The notes: generated by a model not told the origin, from the letters alone. Numbered from the stretch's first letter, positions 1 through 8,004 are shown. The stretch is 64,000 bases of DNA from an uncultured Phascolarctobacterium sp. (GCF_937920985.1 NZ_CALDXR010000043.1:1-64000), one strand, 5' to 3'. Numbers and translations: made by a program.

Positions 1-1
1 C

Positions 2-1192
2 GCAATGGCAATGGCTCTTGGTGTAACCGCATCCGCTTACGCTGCTAACCCGTTCTCTGACGTTCCTGCTGGCCACTGGGCTTATGACAGCATCAACAAG
101 CTGGCTGCTGCTGGCGTAATCGAAGGCTACGGCGACTCCACCTTCGGTGGCGACAAACTGATGACCCGTTATGAAATGGCTCAAATCGTTGCTAAAGCAA
201 TGGCTAAAGGCGCTAACGTTGACAAACTGGCTGCTGAATTCGCTGACGAGCTGGATAACCTGGGCGTTCGCGTTGCTAACCTGGAGAAAAAAGCTGACAA
301 TGTAAAGATCACCGGTGAAATCCGTGCTCATTACGAAGACTACAAAGATACCGCTAACAAAGATAACTCCAAACTGCGTTCCCGTATTTGGATTAAAGGC
401 CAAGTAAACGATGACTGGTCCTACACCGCAATGCTGCAAAACGAGCAAACATTTGTAAAAGATGGTAACAGCGATAACAAAGGTGACGAGGATACCAAAT
501 TCCAACGTGCATTTGTAAATGGTCGTTTGGGTGGTCTGGCTGTTGAAGCTGGTCGTAACAATGCTTCTCTGCTCGGTGGCGAAGTTCTCTCCAACCGTGC
601 TGACCGCGTAAAGGTTACCTATGGTAAAGATGTAAAATTGGCTGCTGAATATGGTAAGCTGGCTAATAAAGATAAAGTAGAAGATCTTGGTCATGAATAC
701 GCTGCAGTATCTCTGTCCGGCAAACTTGGCAAACTGGGTGCTGAAGCTCTGTATGTTGATGTAAACGAAGATCTGAAACTTGAAGAAGATAACGATATTT
801 GGGCTATTGCTGCAAACTATGCATTCGATAAGAATGTTGCTGTAAAAGCTGCTTACCTGAAGGGTGACGTAGAAAACACTAAAGGCGAAGATGACGGCTG
901 GTTCGCAGTTCTGAACTACAAAGGCGCTAAAGCTGCTAAAGCTGGTTCCTTCGGCGTATATGCTGGCTACTATGACATGGCAGCATCTACCTTGATTGCT
1001 AATGGCTGGAACACTTCCTTTGCTAATACTCTGCGTAACGATAAAGGCGGTTTCGAAGGCTGGAAAGCTGGCGTAAACTACACCTTCGCTAAGAACATCG
1101 TTGGTACCGTTGAATATGTTGACCTGGATGGTAAGGACGATTCCACGAAAGACGACAAGACTCTGTGGTCTCAAGTAGTATTCACTTTCTAA
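2..1192 (+). CDS. SLH-domain outer-membrane porin (5' end cut off by the window)
   Basis: OmpM-like porin: a beta-barrel in the outer membrane tethered to peptidoglycan by an N-terminal S-layer-homology domain. The window opens inside the signal peptide; the sister gene at 3894 shows that MKKSLVLA precedes the first Met visible here, so that ATG is not the start. The signal peptide ends at AYA/ANP, the SLH domain follows (FSDVPAGHWAYDSI to about residue 65), then a charged coiled-coil linker (LEKKADNVK) and about 290 residues of barrel strands ending in the aromatic VFTF, the usual outer-membrane insertion signal. The first ~100 codons are almost identical in DNA to the gene at 3894, whereas the barrels differ. 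Family assignment is secure; the transported solutes are unknown. Confidence 0.93.
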   Translation, partial: AMAMALGVTASAYAANPFSDVPAGHWAYDSINKLAAAGVIEGYGDSTFGGDKLMTRYEMAQIVAKAMAKGANVDKLAAEFADELDNLGVRVANLEKKADNVKITGEIRAHYEDYKDTANKDNSKLRSRIWIKGQVNDDWSYTAMLQNEQTFVKDGNSDNKGDEDTKFQRAFVNGRLGGLAVEAGRNNASLLGGEVLSNRADRVKVTYGKDVKLAAEYGKLANKDKVEDLGHEYAAVSLSGKLGKLGAEALYVDVNEDLKLEEDNDIWAIAANYAFDKNVAVKAAYLKGDVENTKGEDDGWFAVLNYKGAKAAKAGSFGVYAGYYDMAASTLIANGWNTSFANTLRNDKGGFEGWKAGVNYTFAKNIVGTVEYVDLDGKDDSTKDDKTLWSQVVFTF

Positions 1193-1240
1193 TTCCAACC
1201 ACATACAACAACTTAACATTTAACACGCGCGTATAAGAAG

Positions 1241-1268
1241 ACGGCCGCCCGCATGGGCGGTCGTTTTT
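1241..1268 (+). terminator. Rho-independent terminator after the first SLH porin
   Basis: GC-rich hairpin GGCCGCCC-GCAT-GGGCGGTC followed by a run of T. It is preceded by ACACGCGCGTATAA at about 1223-1236, a stretch also found before the terminator of the second porin at about 5175-5187. Confidence 0.85.
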
Positions 1269-1309
1269 TGATGTGGTGGGGGTGGTTTTGGGTAATGGGG
1301 ATTTTAGTT

Positions 1310-1384
1310 AACAAGTGAAATAAGAACTGAAATAAGAAGTGAAATATTTCAGTTCTTATTTTACTTGTTGCAAAGAACTGAAAT
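1310..1384 (+). promoter_or_regulatory. Repeat-rich operator upstream of the AlbA_2 regulator
   Basis: Two 23-base arms (1310-1332 and 1347-1369) form an inverted repeat with 22 of 23 matching positions. A 12-base unit AAGAACTGAAAT occurs directly at 1322-1333, as a one-mismatch copy at 1334-1345, inverted at 1346-1357, and directly again at 1373-1384. The array abuts the -35 box and runs into the spacer of the promoter at 1368-1396. The arrangement suggests a binding site through which a regulator, perhaps the downstream gene product itself, controls that promoter; the binding protein is inferred. Confidence 0.65.
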
Positions 1385-1396
1385 TAATGCTAAAAT
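1368..1396 (+). promoter_or_regulatory. Sigma-70-type promoter of the AlbA_2 gene
   Basis: TTGCAA (1368-1373), 17-base spacer, TAAAAT (1391-1396). A second possible -10, TATAAT, lies at 1403-1408. The -35 overlaps the edge of the inverted repeat and one repeat unit lies in the spacer. Confidence 0.6.
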
Positions 1397-1442
1397 CTAA
1401 AATATAATAGTAAAATGTGAAATTTTGAAAGGAGAATCTTAA

Positions 1443-2864
1443 ATGACAAATGAAGAACTCTTACAACAACTAAAGTACATTCAAAACATAAAGTGTGAAA
1501 CACAGACTTTAGAATTGAAAAGTGCTGAAAAAGGCTGTCCTACTCGCTTGTATGATTCTTTATCAAGCTTCTCCAATCAGGATAATGGTGGCATAATTAT
1601 CTTTGGTGTTGATGAAGCACAAGGCTACAAAGAGGTAGGCGTTTATGATGCGCAGGATATTCAGAAAAAGATAAATGAGCAATGTCTGCAAATGGAGCCG
1701 ATTGTTCGTCCTATTTTGACAGTTGTTGAAAAGGATGGCAAGACTTTTGCTGCTGCTGAAATACCAGGTGTTGATCTTGCAGAACGCCCCTGCTATTACA
1801 AAGGTAAGGGACGCTTGAAGGGTTCATATACCCGCATTGGTGATAGTGATGAGCCAATGACGGAATATGAAATATATAGCTATGAAGCTTATAGGAAAAA
1901 ATATCAGGATGATATACGCGAAGTAAAACGCGCTTCGCTGCAAGCACTCGATAAAACTGCTTTGAGTAAGTATATACTTTTGCTTAAAGAGGGCAAGCCC
2001 AAGTTGGCTGCTATGGATGAACAAAGCATTTATGAACTGATGAGTATAACCCGTAATCGCAATGTAACCTTGAGCAGCGTGCTTTTATTTGGTCTTTACC
2101 CTCAAGCTTATTTTCCGCAATTTTGTATTACTGCTGTGGTTGTACCGGGAAAAGAAATTGGCGAGGTTGATAGTGAGGGTGCACGTTTTTTGGATAATGC
2201 GCGGATAGAGGGAACAATACCTGAGATATTGGAAGAGGCTATCGCATTCGTAAAACGAAACATGCGCAAAAAAACAATAATAAACCCTGAAACAGGCAAA
2301 AGAGAGGATCGCACTGATTATCCTGTTACCGCAATCAGAGAAGCAATTTTGAATGCACTTGTTCATAGAGACTACAGCATACATACAGAGGGAATGCCCA
2401 TACAGGTTTTAATGTTTGAAGATAGAATAGAAATACGTAATCCTGGTGGAATTTATGGGCGCATGAGCATAGACCAGCTTGGCAAGGTTCAGGCAGATAC
2501 AAGAAATCCGGTACTTGCTTTGGCATTAGAGGTTTTAGGCATAACTGAAAACAGATATTCCGGCATACCAACCATCAGACGTGAAATGAAGGCTTATAAT
2601 TTAGTGCCAGCAGAATTTTTGGATGAACGAGGTAATTTTATCGTCAAGTTTTACAAAAAAATGCTGGAAGAATCTAATGCTGATAATAATCTAATTGATT
2701 TTTGCCGCACGCCCAGAAGCAGAAAGGAAATATGTGAGTTTCTTGGGGTAAAATCTGTATCATACGCTATGAAAAGATACATCCAGCCATTAATTGAAAG
2801 AGGAGAAATAAAATTAACTATGCCTGATACTCCTAAAAGCACTAAGCAAAAATATTTCAGTTAA
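1443..2864 (+). CDS. AlbA_2 (Schlafen AAA_4-type) domain protein with C-terminal ATPase-like domain; putative regulator
   Basis: The N-terminal ~150 residues match the AlbA_2/divergent AAA_4 domain: LELKSAEKG, then SLSSFSNQDNGGIIIFGV and SYTRIGDSDEPM. The region around residues 290-345 (ITAIREAILNALVHRDYSI-like, then EDRIEIRNPGG) is the conserved C-terminal part of this family. The tail around residues 415-445 (RSRKEICEFLG) looks like a winged helix. Proteins of this build are usually annotated as putative transcriptional regulators or ATP-dependent helicase-related; the biochemical role is not settled. A good ribosome site (AAAGGAG) precedes the ATG. The repeat array just upstream suggests autoregulation (inference). 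Confidence 0.8.
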   Translation: MTNEELLQQLKYIQNIKCETQTLELKSAEKGCPTRLYDSLSSFSNQDNGGIIIFGVDEAQGYKEVGVYDAQDIQKKINEQCLQMEPIVRPILTVVEKDGKTFAAAEIPGVDLAERPCYYKGKGRLKGSYTRIGDSDEPMTEYEIYSYEAYRKKYQDDIREVKRASLQALDKTALSKYILLLKEGKPKLAAMDEQSIYELMSITRNRNVTLSSVLLFGLYPQAYFPQFCITAVVVPGKEIGEVDSEGARFLDNARIEGTIPEILEEAIAFVKRNMRKKTIINPETGKREDRTDYPVTAIREAILNALVHRDYSIHTEGMPIQVLMFEDRIEIRNPGGIYGRMSIDQLGKVQADTRNPVLALALEVLGITENRYSGIPTIRREMKAYNLVPAEFLDERGNFIVKFYKKMLEESNADNNLIDFCRTPRSRKEICEFLGVKSVSYAMKRYIQPLIERGEIKLTMPDTPKSTKQKYFS

Positions 2865-2985
2865 AAGTTTTACTCCCCATGACTCCCCAGTCAGAAAATT
2901 TTTAGCAAACACTGTATTTTTCTATAGATTTATGTTAAAATATACCTATATTCTGCATTACAATAATGCGTCTGGAGGAATAAGA

Positions 2986-3537
2986 ATGAAAAAGGTTTTA
3001 CGTTATTTATTGATGACTGTTATGGCTATCTGCTTCAGCATCCCCTGCTTTGGTGCAGCTGAAGCTGCCAGCGTTGCCCTGCTGCCCTTAATCAACAATG
3101 TTGAAGGTGGCGACGAGCTGGCAAACCAGGTTTTCTACAAAAACGCTCTGGCTGTGCTGAACAGCAAAAAAGGCTTTGTAGTAGTAGAAAACGACAAACT
3201 GACCGCTGTTATTGATGCTGCTAAGATCGGCAACAAGGTTCCTGACGCTGCAACCCTGGCAAAGATTGCTAAAGATGGCGATGTTGATATCGTTATCGCT
3301 GTTCAGCTGGACAAGCTGGATGACAAAGCTATCGATTCCAGCGAAGAGCGTAAACTGCAAATCGACCTGCAAGGCTATGCAGTTGCTTACAACAAGCTCA
3401 CCGGTAAAGCTTACGAGCACCGCATTTACAGCGACAAAACCATTCCTGAAGCTCTGACCAGCCGTTGGGATTGGACTCATGAAGAATTTGGCCGTGCAGT
3501 ACGCATCGAAGTAGACCGTGCTCTGCGTGTTAAATAA
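2986..3537 (+). CDS. Small secreted protein, unknown function
   Basis: 183 residues starting with a clear signal peptide (MKKVLRYLLMTVMAICF, cleavage near AEA/ASV). A TGGAGG ribosome site 8 bases before ATG 2986 favours this start over the upstream in-frame ATG at 2932. The mature part begins VALLPLINN and contains alternating hydrophobic strands and helices (FYKNALAVLNSKKGF, VDIVIAVQLDKL), which resembles the fold of CsgG/TolB-N-like periplasmic proteins, but I do not recognise a named family. Followed by its own terminator, so it is probably monocistronic. Codon use is like the porins, suggesting good expression. Confidence 0.75.
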   Translation: MKKVLRYLLMTVMAICFSIPCFGAAEAASVALLPLINNVEGGDELANQVFYKNALAVLNSKKGFVVVENDKLTAVIDAAKIGNKVPDAATLAKIAKDGDVDIVIAVQLDKLDDKAIDSSEERKLQIDLQGYAVAYNKLTGKAYEHRIYSDKTIPEALTSRWDWTHEEFGRAVRIEVDRALRVK

Positions 3538-3562
3538 TTCCACATTAGCTTAAAGCATCAGG

Positions 3563-3595
3563 CCGCTTCTGCAAATCTTGCAGAGGCGGTTTTTG
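3563..3595 (+). terminator. Rho-independent terminator
   Basis: 11-base stem (CCGCTTCTGCA / TGCAGAGGCGG, one G-T pair) with a 5-base loop, followed by T5. Confidence 0.85.
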
Positions 3596-3682
3596 TATTG
3601 CGAAGAAAGGCTTGCAGATAAATGATTGTTTGAAAAATAAAGTTTCTTTATTTGCATGAATTAAGAAAATTTTGTGAAGGAC

Positions 3683-3711
3683 TTGTAGAGTTATTAAAAA
3701 AGTGGTACAAT
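3683..3711 (+). promoter_or_regulatory. Promoter of the second SLH porin
   Basis: TTGTAG (3683-3688), 17-base spacer, TACAAT (3706-3711). Transcription should begin near 3718, giving a leader of about 175 bases before the ATG at 3894. Confidence 0.65.
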
Positions 3712-3717
3712 AGAGTC

Positions 3718-3893
3718 ATGAAAAATTTGCTTATGCTAACTGCTGAGGGCAGCGAAAAATGCAGGCTGCAAAGAGTATGGTAGAGGAAACAAGGCAACTC
3801 TTACTGAAAGCTGCGGCGAGCCGAGTATCAAAGCCAAGGCGAAGAAGCATAGCAGAGTTTTTCAAATGTATTTTCCTAAAGGAGGAAATTAAA
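3718..3893 (+). promoter_or_regulatory. Long untranslated leader of the second SLH porin
   Basis: About 175 bases between the predicted start of transcription and the porin ATG, ending in AAAGGAGG. It contains GC-rich stretches able to pair locally (for example CTGCTGAGGGCAGC at about 3738-3751). An open frame runs through it from ATG 3759, but the strong ribosome site and signal peptide place the protein start at 3894, so I read this as leader RNA. A role in stability or translation control is inference. Confidence 0.45.
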
Positions 3894-5144
3894 ATGAAAA
3901 AATCTTTAGTATTAGCTATGGCTATGGCTCTGGGCGTAACTGCTTCCGCATACGCTGCTAACCCGTTCTCTGACGTTCCTGCTGGTCACTGGGCTTATGA
4001 CAGCATCAACAAACTGGCTGCTGCTGGCGTAATCGAAGGCTACGGCGACTCCACCTTCGGTGGCGACAAACTGATGACCCGTTATGAAATGGCTCAAATC
4101 GTTGCTAAAGCAATGGCTAAAGGCGCTAACGTTGATAAACTGGCTGCTGAATTCGCTGACGAACTGGACAACCTGGGCGTTCGCGTTGCTAACCTGGAGA
4201 AAAAAGCTGACAATGTAAAAGTAACCGGCGAACTGCGTTACAAATACATGAGCAAAGAAAAAGATGCTGATGATGCAAACGGCAACTGCAAATCTTTTGA
4301 AAATGATCTGCGTTCCCGTATTTGGGTAACCGGTCAAGTAAATGATGACTGGTCCTACACTGGCATGATTGAAAATACCCAAGATTTTGCTGGTACCCCT
4401 AACTCCGGTGACGAAGAAACTTCCTTTGCTCGTGCATATGTTGAAGGTAAAATCGGTGGTTTGAACGTAACTGCTGGTCGTTACAATGCATTCCTGGCAA
4501 ACGGCAACATCTATGATGCAAAAGCTGATGGCGTTGAAGTTTCCTATGGCGATAAAGTTAAAGTAACTGGCTTTGCTGGTAAAGGTACTGATGATGCTGA
4601 AGATGGTGCTGTTTCTTATGGTAACTACTGCGGTGGTGAACTGAGCGGTGCATTTGATAACCTGAATCTCGCTGCTGGTTATGTAAACTTTAAAGACATG
4701 GGTACCGATGGCACTGATACCAATGTTGATAATGCTATTTGGTATGTTGGCGCTGATTACACCATGGGTGATGTAAATCTGTCTGCTATGTACCTGAAAG
4801 GCGATATGAGCGAGAATGATAAAGATGTAACTGGCATTGATGACGATGGTTGGACTGCTGGTCTGACCTACAAAGGTGCTGAAGCTTCTGAAGCTGGTTC
4901 CTGGGGTCTGTTCGCTAACTACTATGATCTCGGCGGTCAAACTTATGTTGCACATACCACTGATGCTAACAGCTTTGGCGATTATGGTGTTAAAAACCAA
5001 GGCTTCAAAGGCTATGGCGTTGGCGCTAACTATACCTTCGCTAAAAACATCGTTGGTACTGTAGTTTACTACGACACCGAATCCAAACTGGACAGCAAGG
5101 TTGATGACCAACTCGTTTGGGCTGACCTGACCTTCACTTTCTAA
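3894..5144 (+). CDS. SLH-domain outer-membrane porin
   Basis: 416 residues. Signal peptide MKKSLVLAMAMALGVTASAYA, SLH domain (FSDVPAGHWAYDSI, DKLMTRYEMAQIVAKAM), coiled-coil linker (LEKKADNVK), then a beta-barrel ending DLTFTF. It is the complete sister of the gene cut by the window start: the first ~100 codons differ only at a few synonymous sites, while the barrels are paralogous and diverged (here richer in Asp/Gly loops). Such porins link outer membrane and cell wall in Negativicutes and form the main diffusion channels. The start is fixed by AAAGGAGG plus the signal peptide; the frame extends upstream to 3759 but without a ribosome site. Confidence 0.95.
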   Translation: MKKSLVLAMAMALGVTASAYAANPFSDVPAGHWAYDSINKLAAAGVIEGYGDSTFGGDKLMTRYEMAQIVAKAMAKGANVDKLAAEFADELDNLGVRVANLEKKADNVKVTGELRYKYMSKEKDADDANGNCKSFENDLRSRIWVTGQVNDDWSYTGMIENTQDFAGTPNSGDEETSFARAYVEGKIGGLNVTAGRYNAFLANGNIYDAKADGVEVSYGDKVKVTGFAGKGTDDAEDGAVSYGNYCGGELSGAFDNLNLAAGYVNFKDMGTDGTDTNVDNAIWYVGADYTMGDVNLSAMYLKGDMSENDKDVTGIDDDGWTAGLTYKGAEASEAGSWGLFANYYDLGGQTYVAHTTDANSFGDYGVKNQGFKGYGVGANYTFAKNIVGTVVYYDTESKLDSKVDDQLVWADLTFTF

Positions 5145-5190
5145 TTTAACGATTAGCAAGTAACACAAAATAATACACGCGCGTATAAAG

Positions 5191-5219
5191 GCCCCCTCGC
5201 CGCAAGGTGAGGGGGCTTT
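5191..5219 (+). terminator. Rho-independent terminator after the second SLH porin
   Basis: Stem GCCCCCTCGCC / GGTGAGGGGGC with a GCAA loop, followed by TTT. Confidence 0.85.
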
Positions 5220-5256
5220 GGTTTGCAAAAATATTTGAATGTGGTATAATAAAAAT

Positions 5257-5346
5257 AGAAAGACAACCGCCCACAAGGTGGGTTGCCGGTTCAAAGTGTA
5301 AAGAAAATCCGCCTCGGTGAACAGCAAATTACAGAGGCGGTTTTTC
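5257..5346 (+). ncRNA. Orphan antisense (antitoxin-type) RNA, copy 1a
   Basis: A consensus promoter TTGCAA (5223-5228), 16-base spacer, TATAAT (5245-5250) is followed by the family 5' hairpin GACAACCGCCCACAAGGTGG (from 5262) and a terminator (CCGCCTC / GAGGCGG, T5) ending at 5346. It is the same module that faces every small toxin gene in the window, but no toxin follows: directly downstream sits a second antitoxin module. The bases after the terminator (CTATGTGCCTAGATT) still resemble the reversed 3' region of a toxin locus, so this is probably what remains after a toxin was deleted, or a tandem duplication. Confidence 0.6.
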
Positions 5347-5400
5347 TATGTGCCTAGATTACTGTATTGCAAAAATATATGAATGTGGTATAATAAAAAT

Positions 5401-5488
5401 AGAAAGACAACCGCCCACAAGGTGGGTTGCCGATTCATAGAGTAAAGAAAATCCACCCCGCTACCGGCAAGTTTTGGGGTGGTTTTCT
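5401..5488 (+). ncRNA. Predicted antisense RNA antitoxin, copy 1b
   Basis: Promoter TTGCAA (5367-5372), 16-base spacer, TATAAT (5389-5394); family hairpin at 5406-5431; terminator CCACCCC (5453-5459) / GGGGTGG (5476-5482) followed by TTTTC. It is transcribed toward the toxin at 5499-5585 on the other strand, so the two RNAs overlap at their 3' ends, as in TxpA/RatA-type type I systems. Confidence 0.68.
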
Positions 5489-5498
5489 TATGTCTGGA

Positions 5499-5585
5499 TT
5501 ATTTGCTGAACTGAAATATAAATGTCAGTAACGCCAGAATAAATACGCCAAAGGCCATAAGATCTTTGAAGTCGTAATTTTTCAT
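5499..5585 (-). CDS. Holin-like type I toxin peptide, copy 1
   Basis: 28-residue peptide: MKNYDFKDLMAFG followed by one hydrophobic span (VFILALLTFIF) and a short polar tail. It fits the short putative holin-like toxin / TxpA-BsrG type of Firmicutes (Tyr near the N-terminus, a LM.FG motif, one membrane span). GGAGGTGATG lies just before the ATG. A longer in-frame reading from 5762 exists but would run through the structured leader; the strong ribosome site and the alignment of all five copies fix the start. Paired with the RNA at 5401-5488. Toxicity is inferred from family. Confidence 0.75.
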   Translation of the reverse strand: MKNYDFKDLMAFGVFILALLTFIFQFSK

Positions 5586-5677
5586 AAGCATCACCTCCAT
5601 TCCAACGGAATTTCGGCAACGCCACCCTGCAACACGGTTGTCTTTATTATTGTACCATGTAAACAAATTTTTGACAA
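5586..5677 (-). promoter_or_regulatory. Promoter and structured leader of toxin copy 1
   Basis: On the minus strand: TTGTCA (5677-5672), 17-base spacer, TACAAT (5654-5649). The mRNA begins with a GACAACCG...GTTGCC element similar to the start of the antitoxin RNAs, then a hairpin ATTCC-GTT-GGAAT directly before GGAGGTG. Confidence 0.6.
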
Positions 5678-5690
5678 GCAAGACAAAAAA

Positions 5691-5733
5691 TGACCGTCCT
5701 CGCAGCTTTTGCTGCGCAGGACGGTCGTTTTGC
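5691..5733 (-). terminator. Strong terminator of the serine operon
   Basis: Long perfect-looking stem GACCGTCCTCGCAGC / GCTGCGCAGGACGGTC (one unpaired base) read on the minus strand after the phosphatase gene, followed by ATTTTTTG. Confidence 0.85.
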
Positions 5734-5742
5734 TTTGTCAAA

Positions 5743-6381
5743 TTACAGGCCGGCCTGCTCAATACCGCTGAACAGGAAGCCTAAATGATTGGTGGAGTTC
5801 AGCAGCACTACGCGCCAAACGCCTTCGTTATATTCCAGCACATTAATGCAGGTGTTATCCTGCTTAATCTGCCAGAAGTGCGACATATCAAGACCCAGCA
5901 AATCGCAGATAATAGCCTTGTTTACTGCATCATGCGCAGCAACCAGCACAGTTTTGCCTGCATATTTTTCCGCATAGTCATCAAAGGCAGCGCGCGCACG
6001 CTTGCGCACATCCTCCAGACTTTCACCGCCGTCAGGCATCTGCACCAGGTGCGGCTTGGTGTGCCACAGAGCAAACTCCTGCGGAAATTGCTTGGCAATT
6101 TCCGGCGCCAGCACGCCTTCCCAGCTACCATGATTGATTTCCAGCAGACGCTCATCTGTTGCTACCGGCAGCTGGTGCAGGTCAGCGCAGAACTTGCAGG
6201 TCTGATAGGAGCGCTGCAGCGGGCTGGAGATGCACACATCAATAGGGATGTGGTGCAAGCCCTCGGCCAGCAGGTGGCCTTGGCGCAGGCCACGCTCGCT
6301 CAGCGGCGTATCCTCCTGCCCTTGGTATCTGCCTTCAATATTCCAGGTTGTTTCGCCATGTCGGACTAAAATTATTCTCAT
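5743..6381 (-). CDS. Histidine phosphatase family protein, probable phosphoserine phosphatase
   Basis: 212 residues with the phosphoglycerate-mutase-like signature LVRHGETTWNIEGRYQG at residues 5-21 (catalytic His), PLSERGLRQG, and the second catalytic His in VLVAAHDAVNKAI near residue 150. The family includes cofactor-dependent mutases, CobC-like phosphatases and metal-independent phosphoserine phosphatases. The gene is 36 bases downstream of serA, in the same direction, and no haloacid-type serB is seen here, so the likely job is phosphoserine dephosphorylation, the last step of serine synthesis. That specific substrate is inferred from context; alternatives are a cobalamin-related or broad phosphatase. 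Confidence 0.85.
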   Translation of the reverse strand: MRIILVRHGETTWNIEGRYQGQEDTPLSERGLRQGHLLAEGLHHIPIDVCISSPLQRSYQTCKFCADLHQLPVATDERLLEINHGSWEGVLAPEIAKQFPQEFALWHTKPHLVQMPDGGESLEDVRKRARAAFDDYAEKYAGKTVLVAAHDAVNKAIICDLLGLDMSHFWQIKQDNTCINVLEYNEGVWRVVLLNSTNHLGFLFSGIEQAGL

Positions 6382-6417
6382 AAAACTTCCTCACTGTACT
6401 TTATTTGGCTGTTGACC

Positions 6418-8004
6418 TTAGCCTTCGCAGTTGATAAGCTTAACATCGATAATGCCTTCTACACCGCGCAGCTGCAGCATGATATCGTTCGGAATGTCGT
6501 CGCCAACAGCAATCGCCATAATGTTGGTGTCGGATTTAGGAGTGCTGCCAACCTGCATGCCGTTGATGTTGATGCCGGCGCTGCCTAAAATGGTAGCCAT
6601 TTGGCCAATCATATTAGGCTTGTTGACGTGCGGTGCCAGCAGCAGATAGCCTTCGGGATTGAAGTCAACATGATATTGGTCGATTTGGACAATCTTAGGC
6701 TGCTTGCCATCGAACAGGGTGCCTTCGATTTTATGTGTGCCCTTGGCAGTAGCGATTTTTACATTGATAGCGGTAGTGAAGTAACCTGGCTTGTTAGCCT
6801 TAACCTCTTTAACCTCCAAATTGCGTTTTTTGGCAATGCCGGGAGCATTGACAAAGTTAACGCTTTCCTGCAGAATCGGGTTCAGCAGGCCTTTGAGGAA
6901 GGCGGTGGTGAGTGCCTGGGTTTCGGTTTCAGCAAGCGCACCGGTGTATTCCACTTCCACGCTCTTAATCGGTCCGTCTGCCAGGTAAATGCCCACGGTA
7001 CCCATGCGCTCTGCAAGCTTAAAGTAAGGTTGGATAACTGTTGCCACGCTTTTCGGGATAGGTGCCATGTTAACTGCGGTCATAACCGGACGTCCTTCGA
7101 GTGCATCGATTACGCCGTAAGCAACGTCAACAGCTACGCCGATTTGCGCTTCAATGGTGGAAGCACCAAGGTGCGGAGTTTGGACAACATTGAACAGTCC
7201 CAGGAAGGGGTTATTTTCTTTGGTAAGCGGTTCGGTCGGATAAACGTCGATAGCGGCGCCGGCAATTTTACCTGATTTAACGCCCTCAGCAATAGCCTCG
7301 GGATCCATGCAGCCGCCGCGGGCGCAGTTGACGATGCGCACGCCGTCCTTCATTTTGGCAATAGCTTCGGCATTCAGCATCTTTTCCGTTTCCTTGGTGA
7401 GCGGAGTGTGAATGGTGATGTAGTCGGATTTAGCCAGCAGAGTGTCAAAATCAACCAGCTCAACGCCAACCTGATGCGCACGTTCTTCGGTAATATAAGG
7501 GTCATAACCAATGGTAGTCATTTCCATAGCCTGCATACGTTTGGCAACGCGGCTGCCGATACGGCCAACGCCGATAATGCCCAAGGTTTTGCCCTGTACC
7601 TGGATGCCGTCAAAGGATTTGCGGTCCCATTTACCTTCCTGAATGGATTGATGGGCCTGCGGAATGTGACGAGTCATAGCCATCATCATAGCAACGGTGT
7701 GCTCGGTAGCTGCCATGGTGTTGCCTTCCGGGGTGTTGAGTACAACAATGCCTTTAGCAGTAGCGGCGGGGATGTCGATGTTATCAACGCCAACGCCGGC
7801 GCGGCCAATAACCTTCAGACGAGTGGAGGCTTCGATAACCTCCTTGGTTACCTTGGTCATGCTGCGGGTTACCAGGCCATCGTAATTATTGATAACCTTG
7901 ATAAGCTCCTCCGGCTTCATGTTGGGCATTACATCTACATCAAAATGTTCGCGCAGCAGAGCTACGCCTTTTTCGCTGATATCGTTGCTGACAAAAATTT
8001 TCAT
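6418..8004 (-). CDS. serA: D-3-phosphoglycerate dehydrogenase
   Basis: 528 residues, the long SerA form. Oxidises 3-phosphoglycerate to 3-phosphohydroxypyruvate with NAD+, the first step of serine synthesis. Seen: the Rossmann motif GKTLGIIGVGRIGSRVAKRM near residue 140-160, the D-2-hydroxyacid dehydrogenase signature VRIVNCARGG, catalytic HLGAST near residue 280, then the intervening (ASB) domain and a C-terminal ACT domain (NMIGQMATILGSAGININGM) that in this family senses serine. Between serC and serA lies a 294-base gap with repeats but no strong terminator, so co-transcription from the T-box leader is plausible. Confidence 0.97.
   Translation of the reverse strand: MKIFVSNDISEKGVALLREHFDVDVMPNMKPEELIKVINNYDGLVTRSMTKVTKEVIEASTRLKVIGRAGVGVDNIDIPAATAKGIVVLNTPEGNTMAATEHTVAMMMAMTRHIPQAHQSIQEGKWDRKSFDGIQVQGKTLGIIGVGRIGSRVAKRMQAMEMTTIGYDPYITEERAHQVGVELVDFDTLLAKSDYITIHTPLTKETEKMLNAEAIAKMKDGVRIVNCARGGCMDPEAIAEGVKSGKIAGAAIDVYPTEPLTKENNPFLGLFNVVQTPHLGASTIEAQIGVAVDVAYGVIDALEGRPVMTAVNMAPIPKSVATVIQPYFKLAERMGTVGIYLADGPIKSVEVEYTGALAETETQALTTAFLKGLLNPILQESVNFVNAPGIAKKRNLEVKEVKANKPGYFTTAINVKIATAKGTHKIEGTLFDGKQPKIVQIDQYHVDFNPEGYLLLAPHVNKPNMIGQMATILGSAGININGMQVGSTPKSDTNIMAIAVGDDIPNDIMLQLRGVEGIIDVKLINCEG

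Noticed and set aside
3759..3893. N-terminal extension of the second porin from ATG 3759
   Set aside because: It would place 45 basic residues before a perfect signal peptide; the AAAGGAGG and signal peptide at 3894 fix the start.
3912..5327. 471-codon open frame on the minus strand opposite the second porin
   Set aside because: No ribosome site, no recognisable domain; it mirrors the strong codon bias of the porin gene and runs into the antitoxin RNA region.
5499..5762. 87-residue reading of toxin copy 1 from 5762
   Set aside because: The upstream part corresponds to the toxin promoter, leader hairpins and terminator region; the other four copies all begin at the Met equivalent to 5585.
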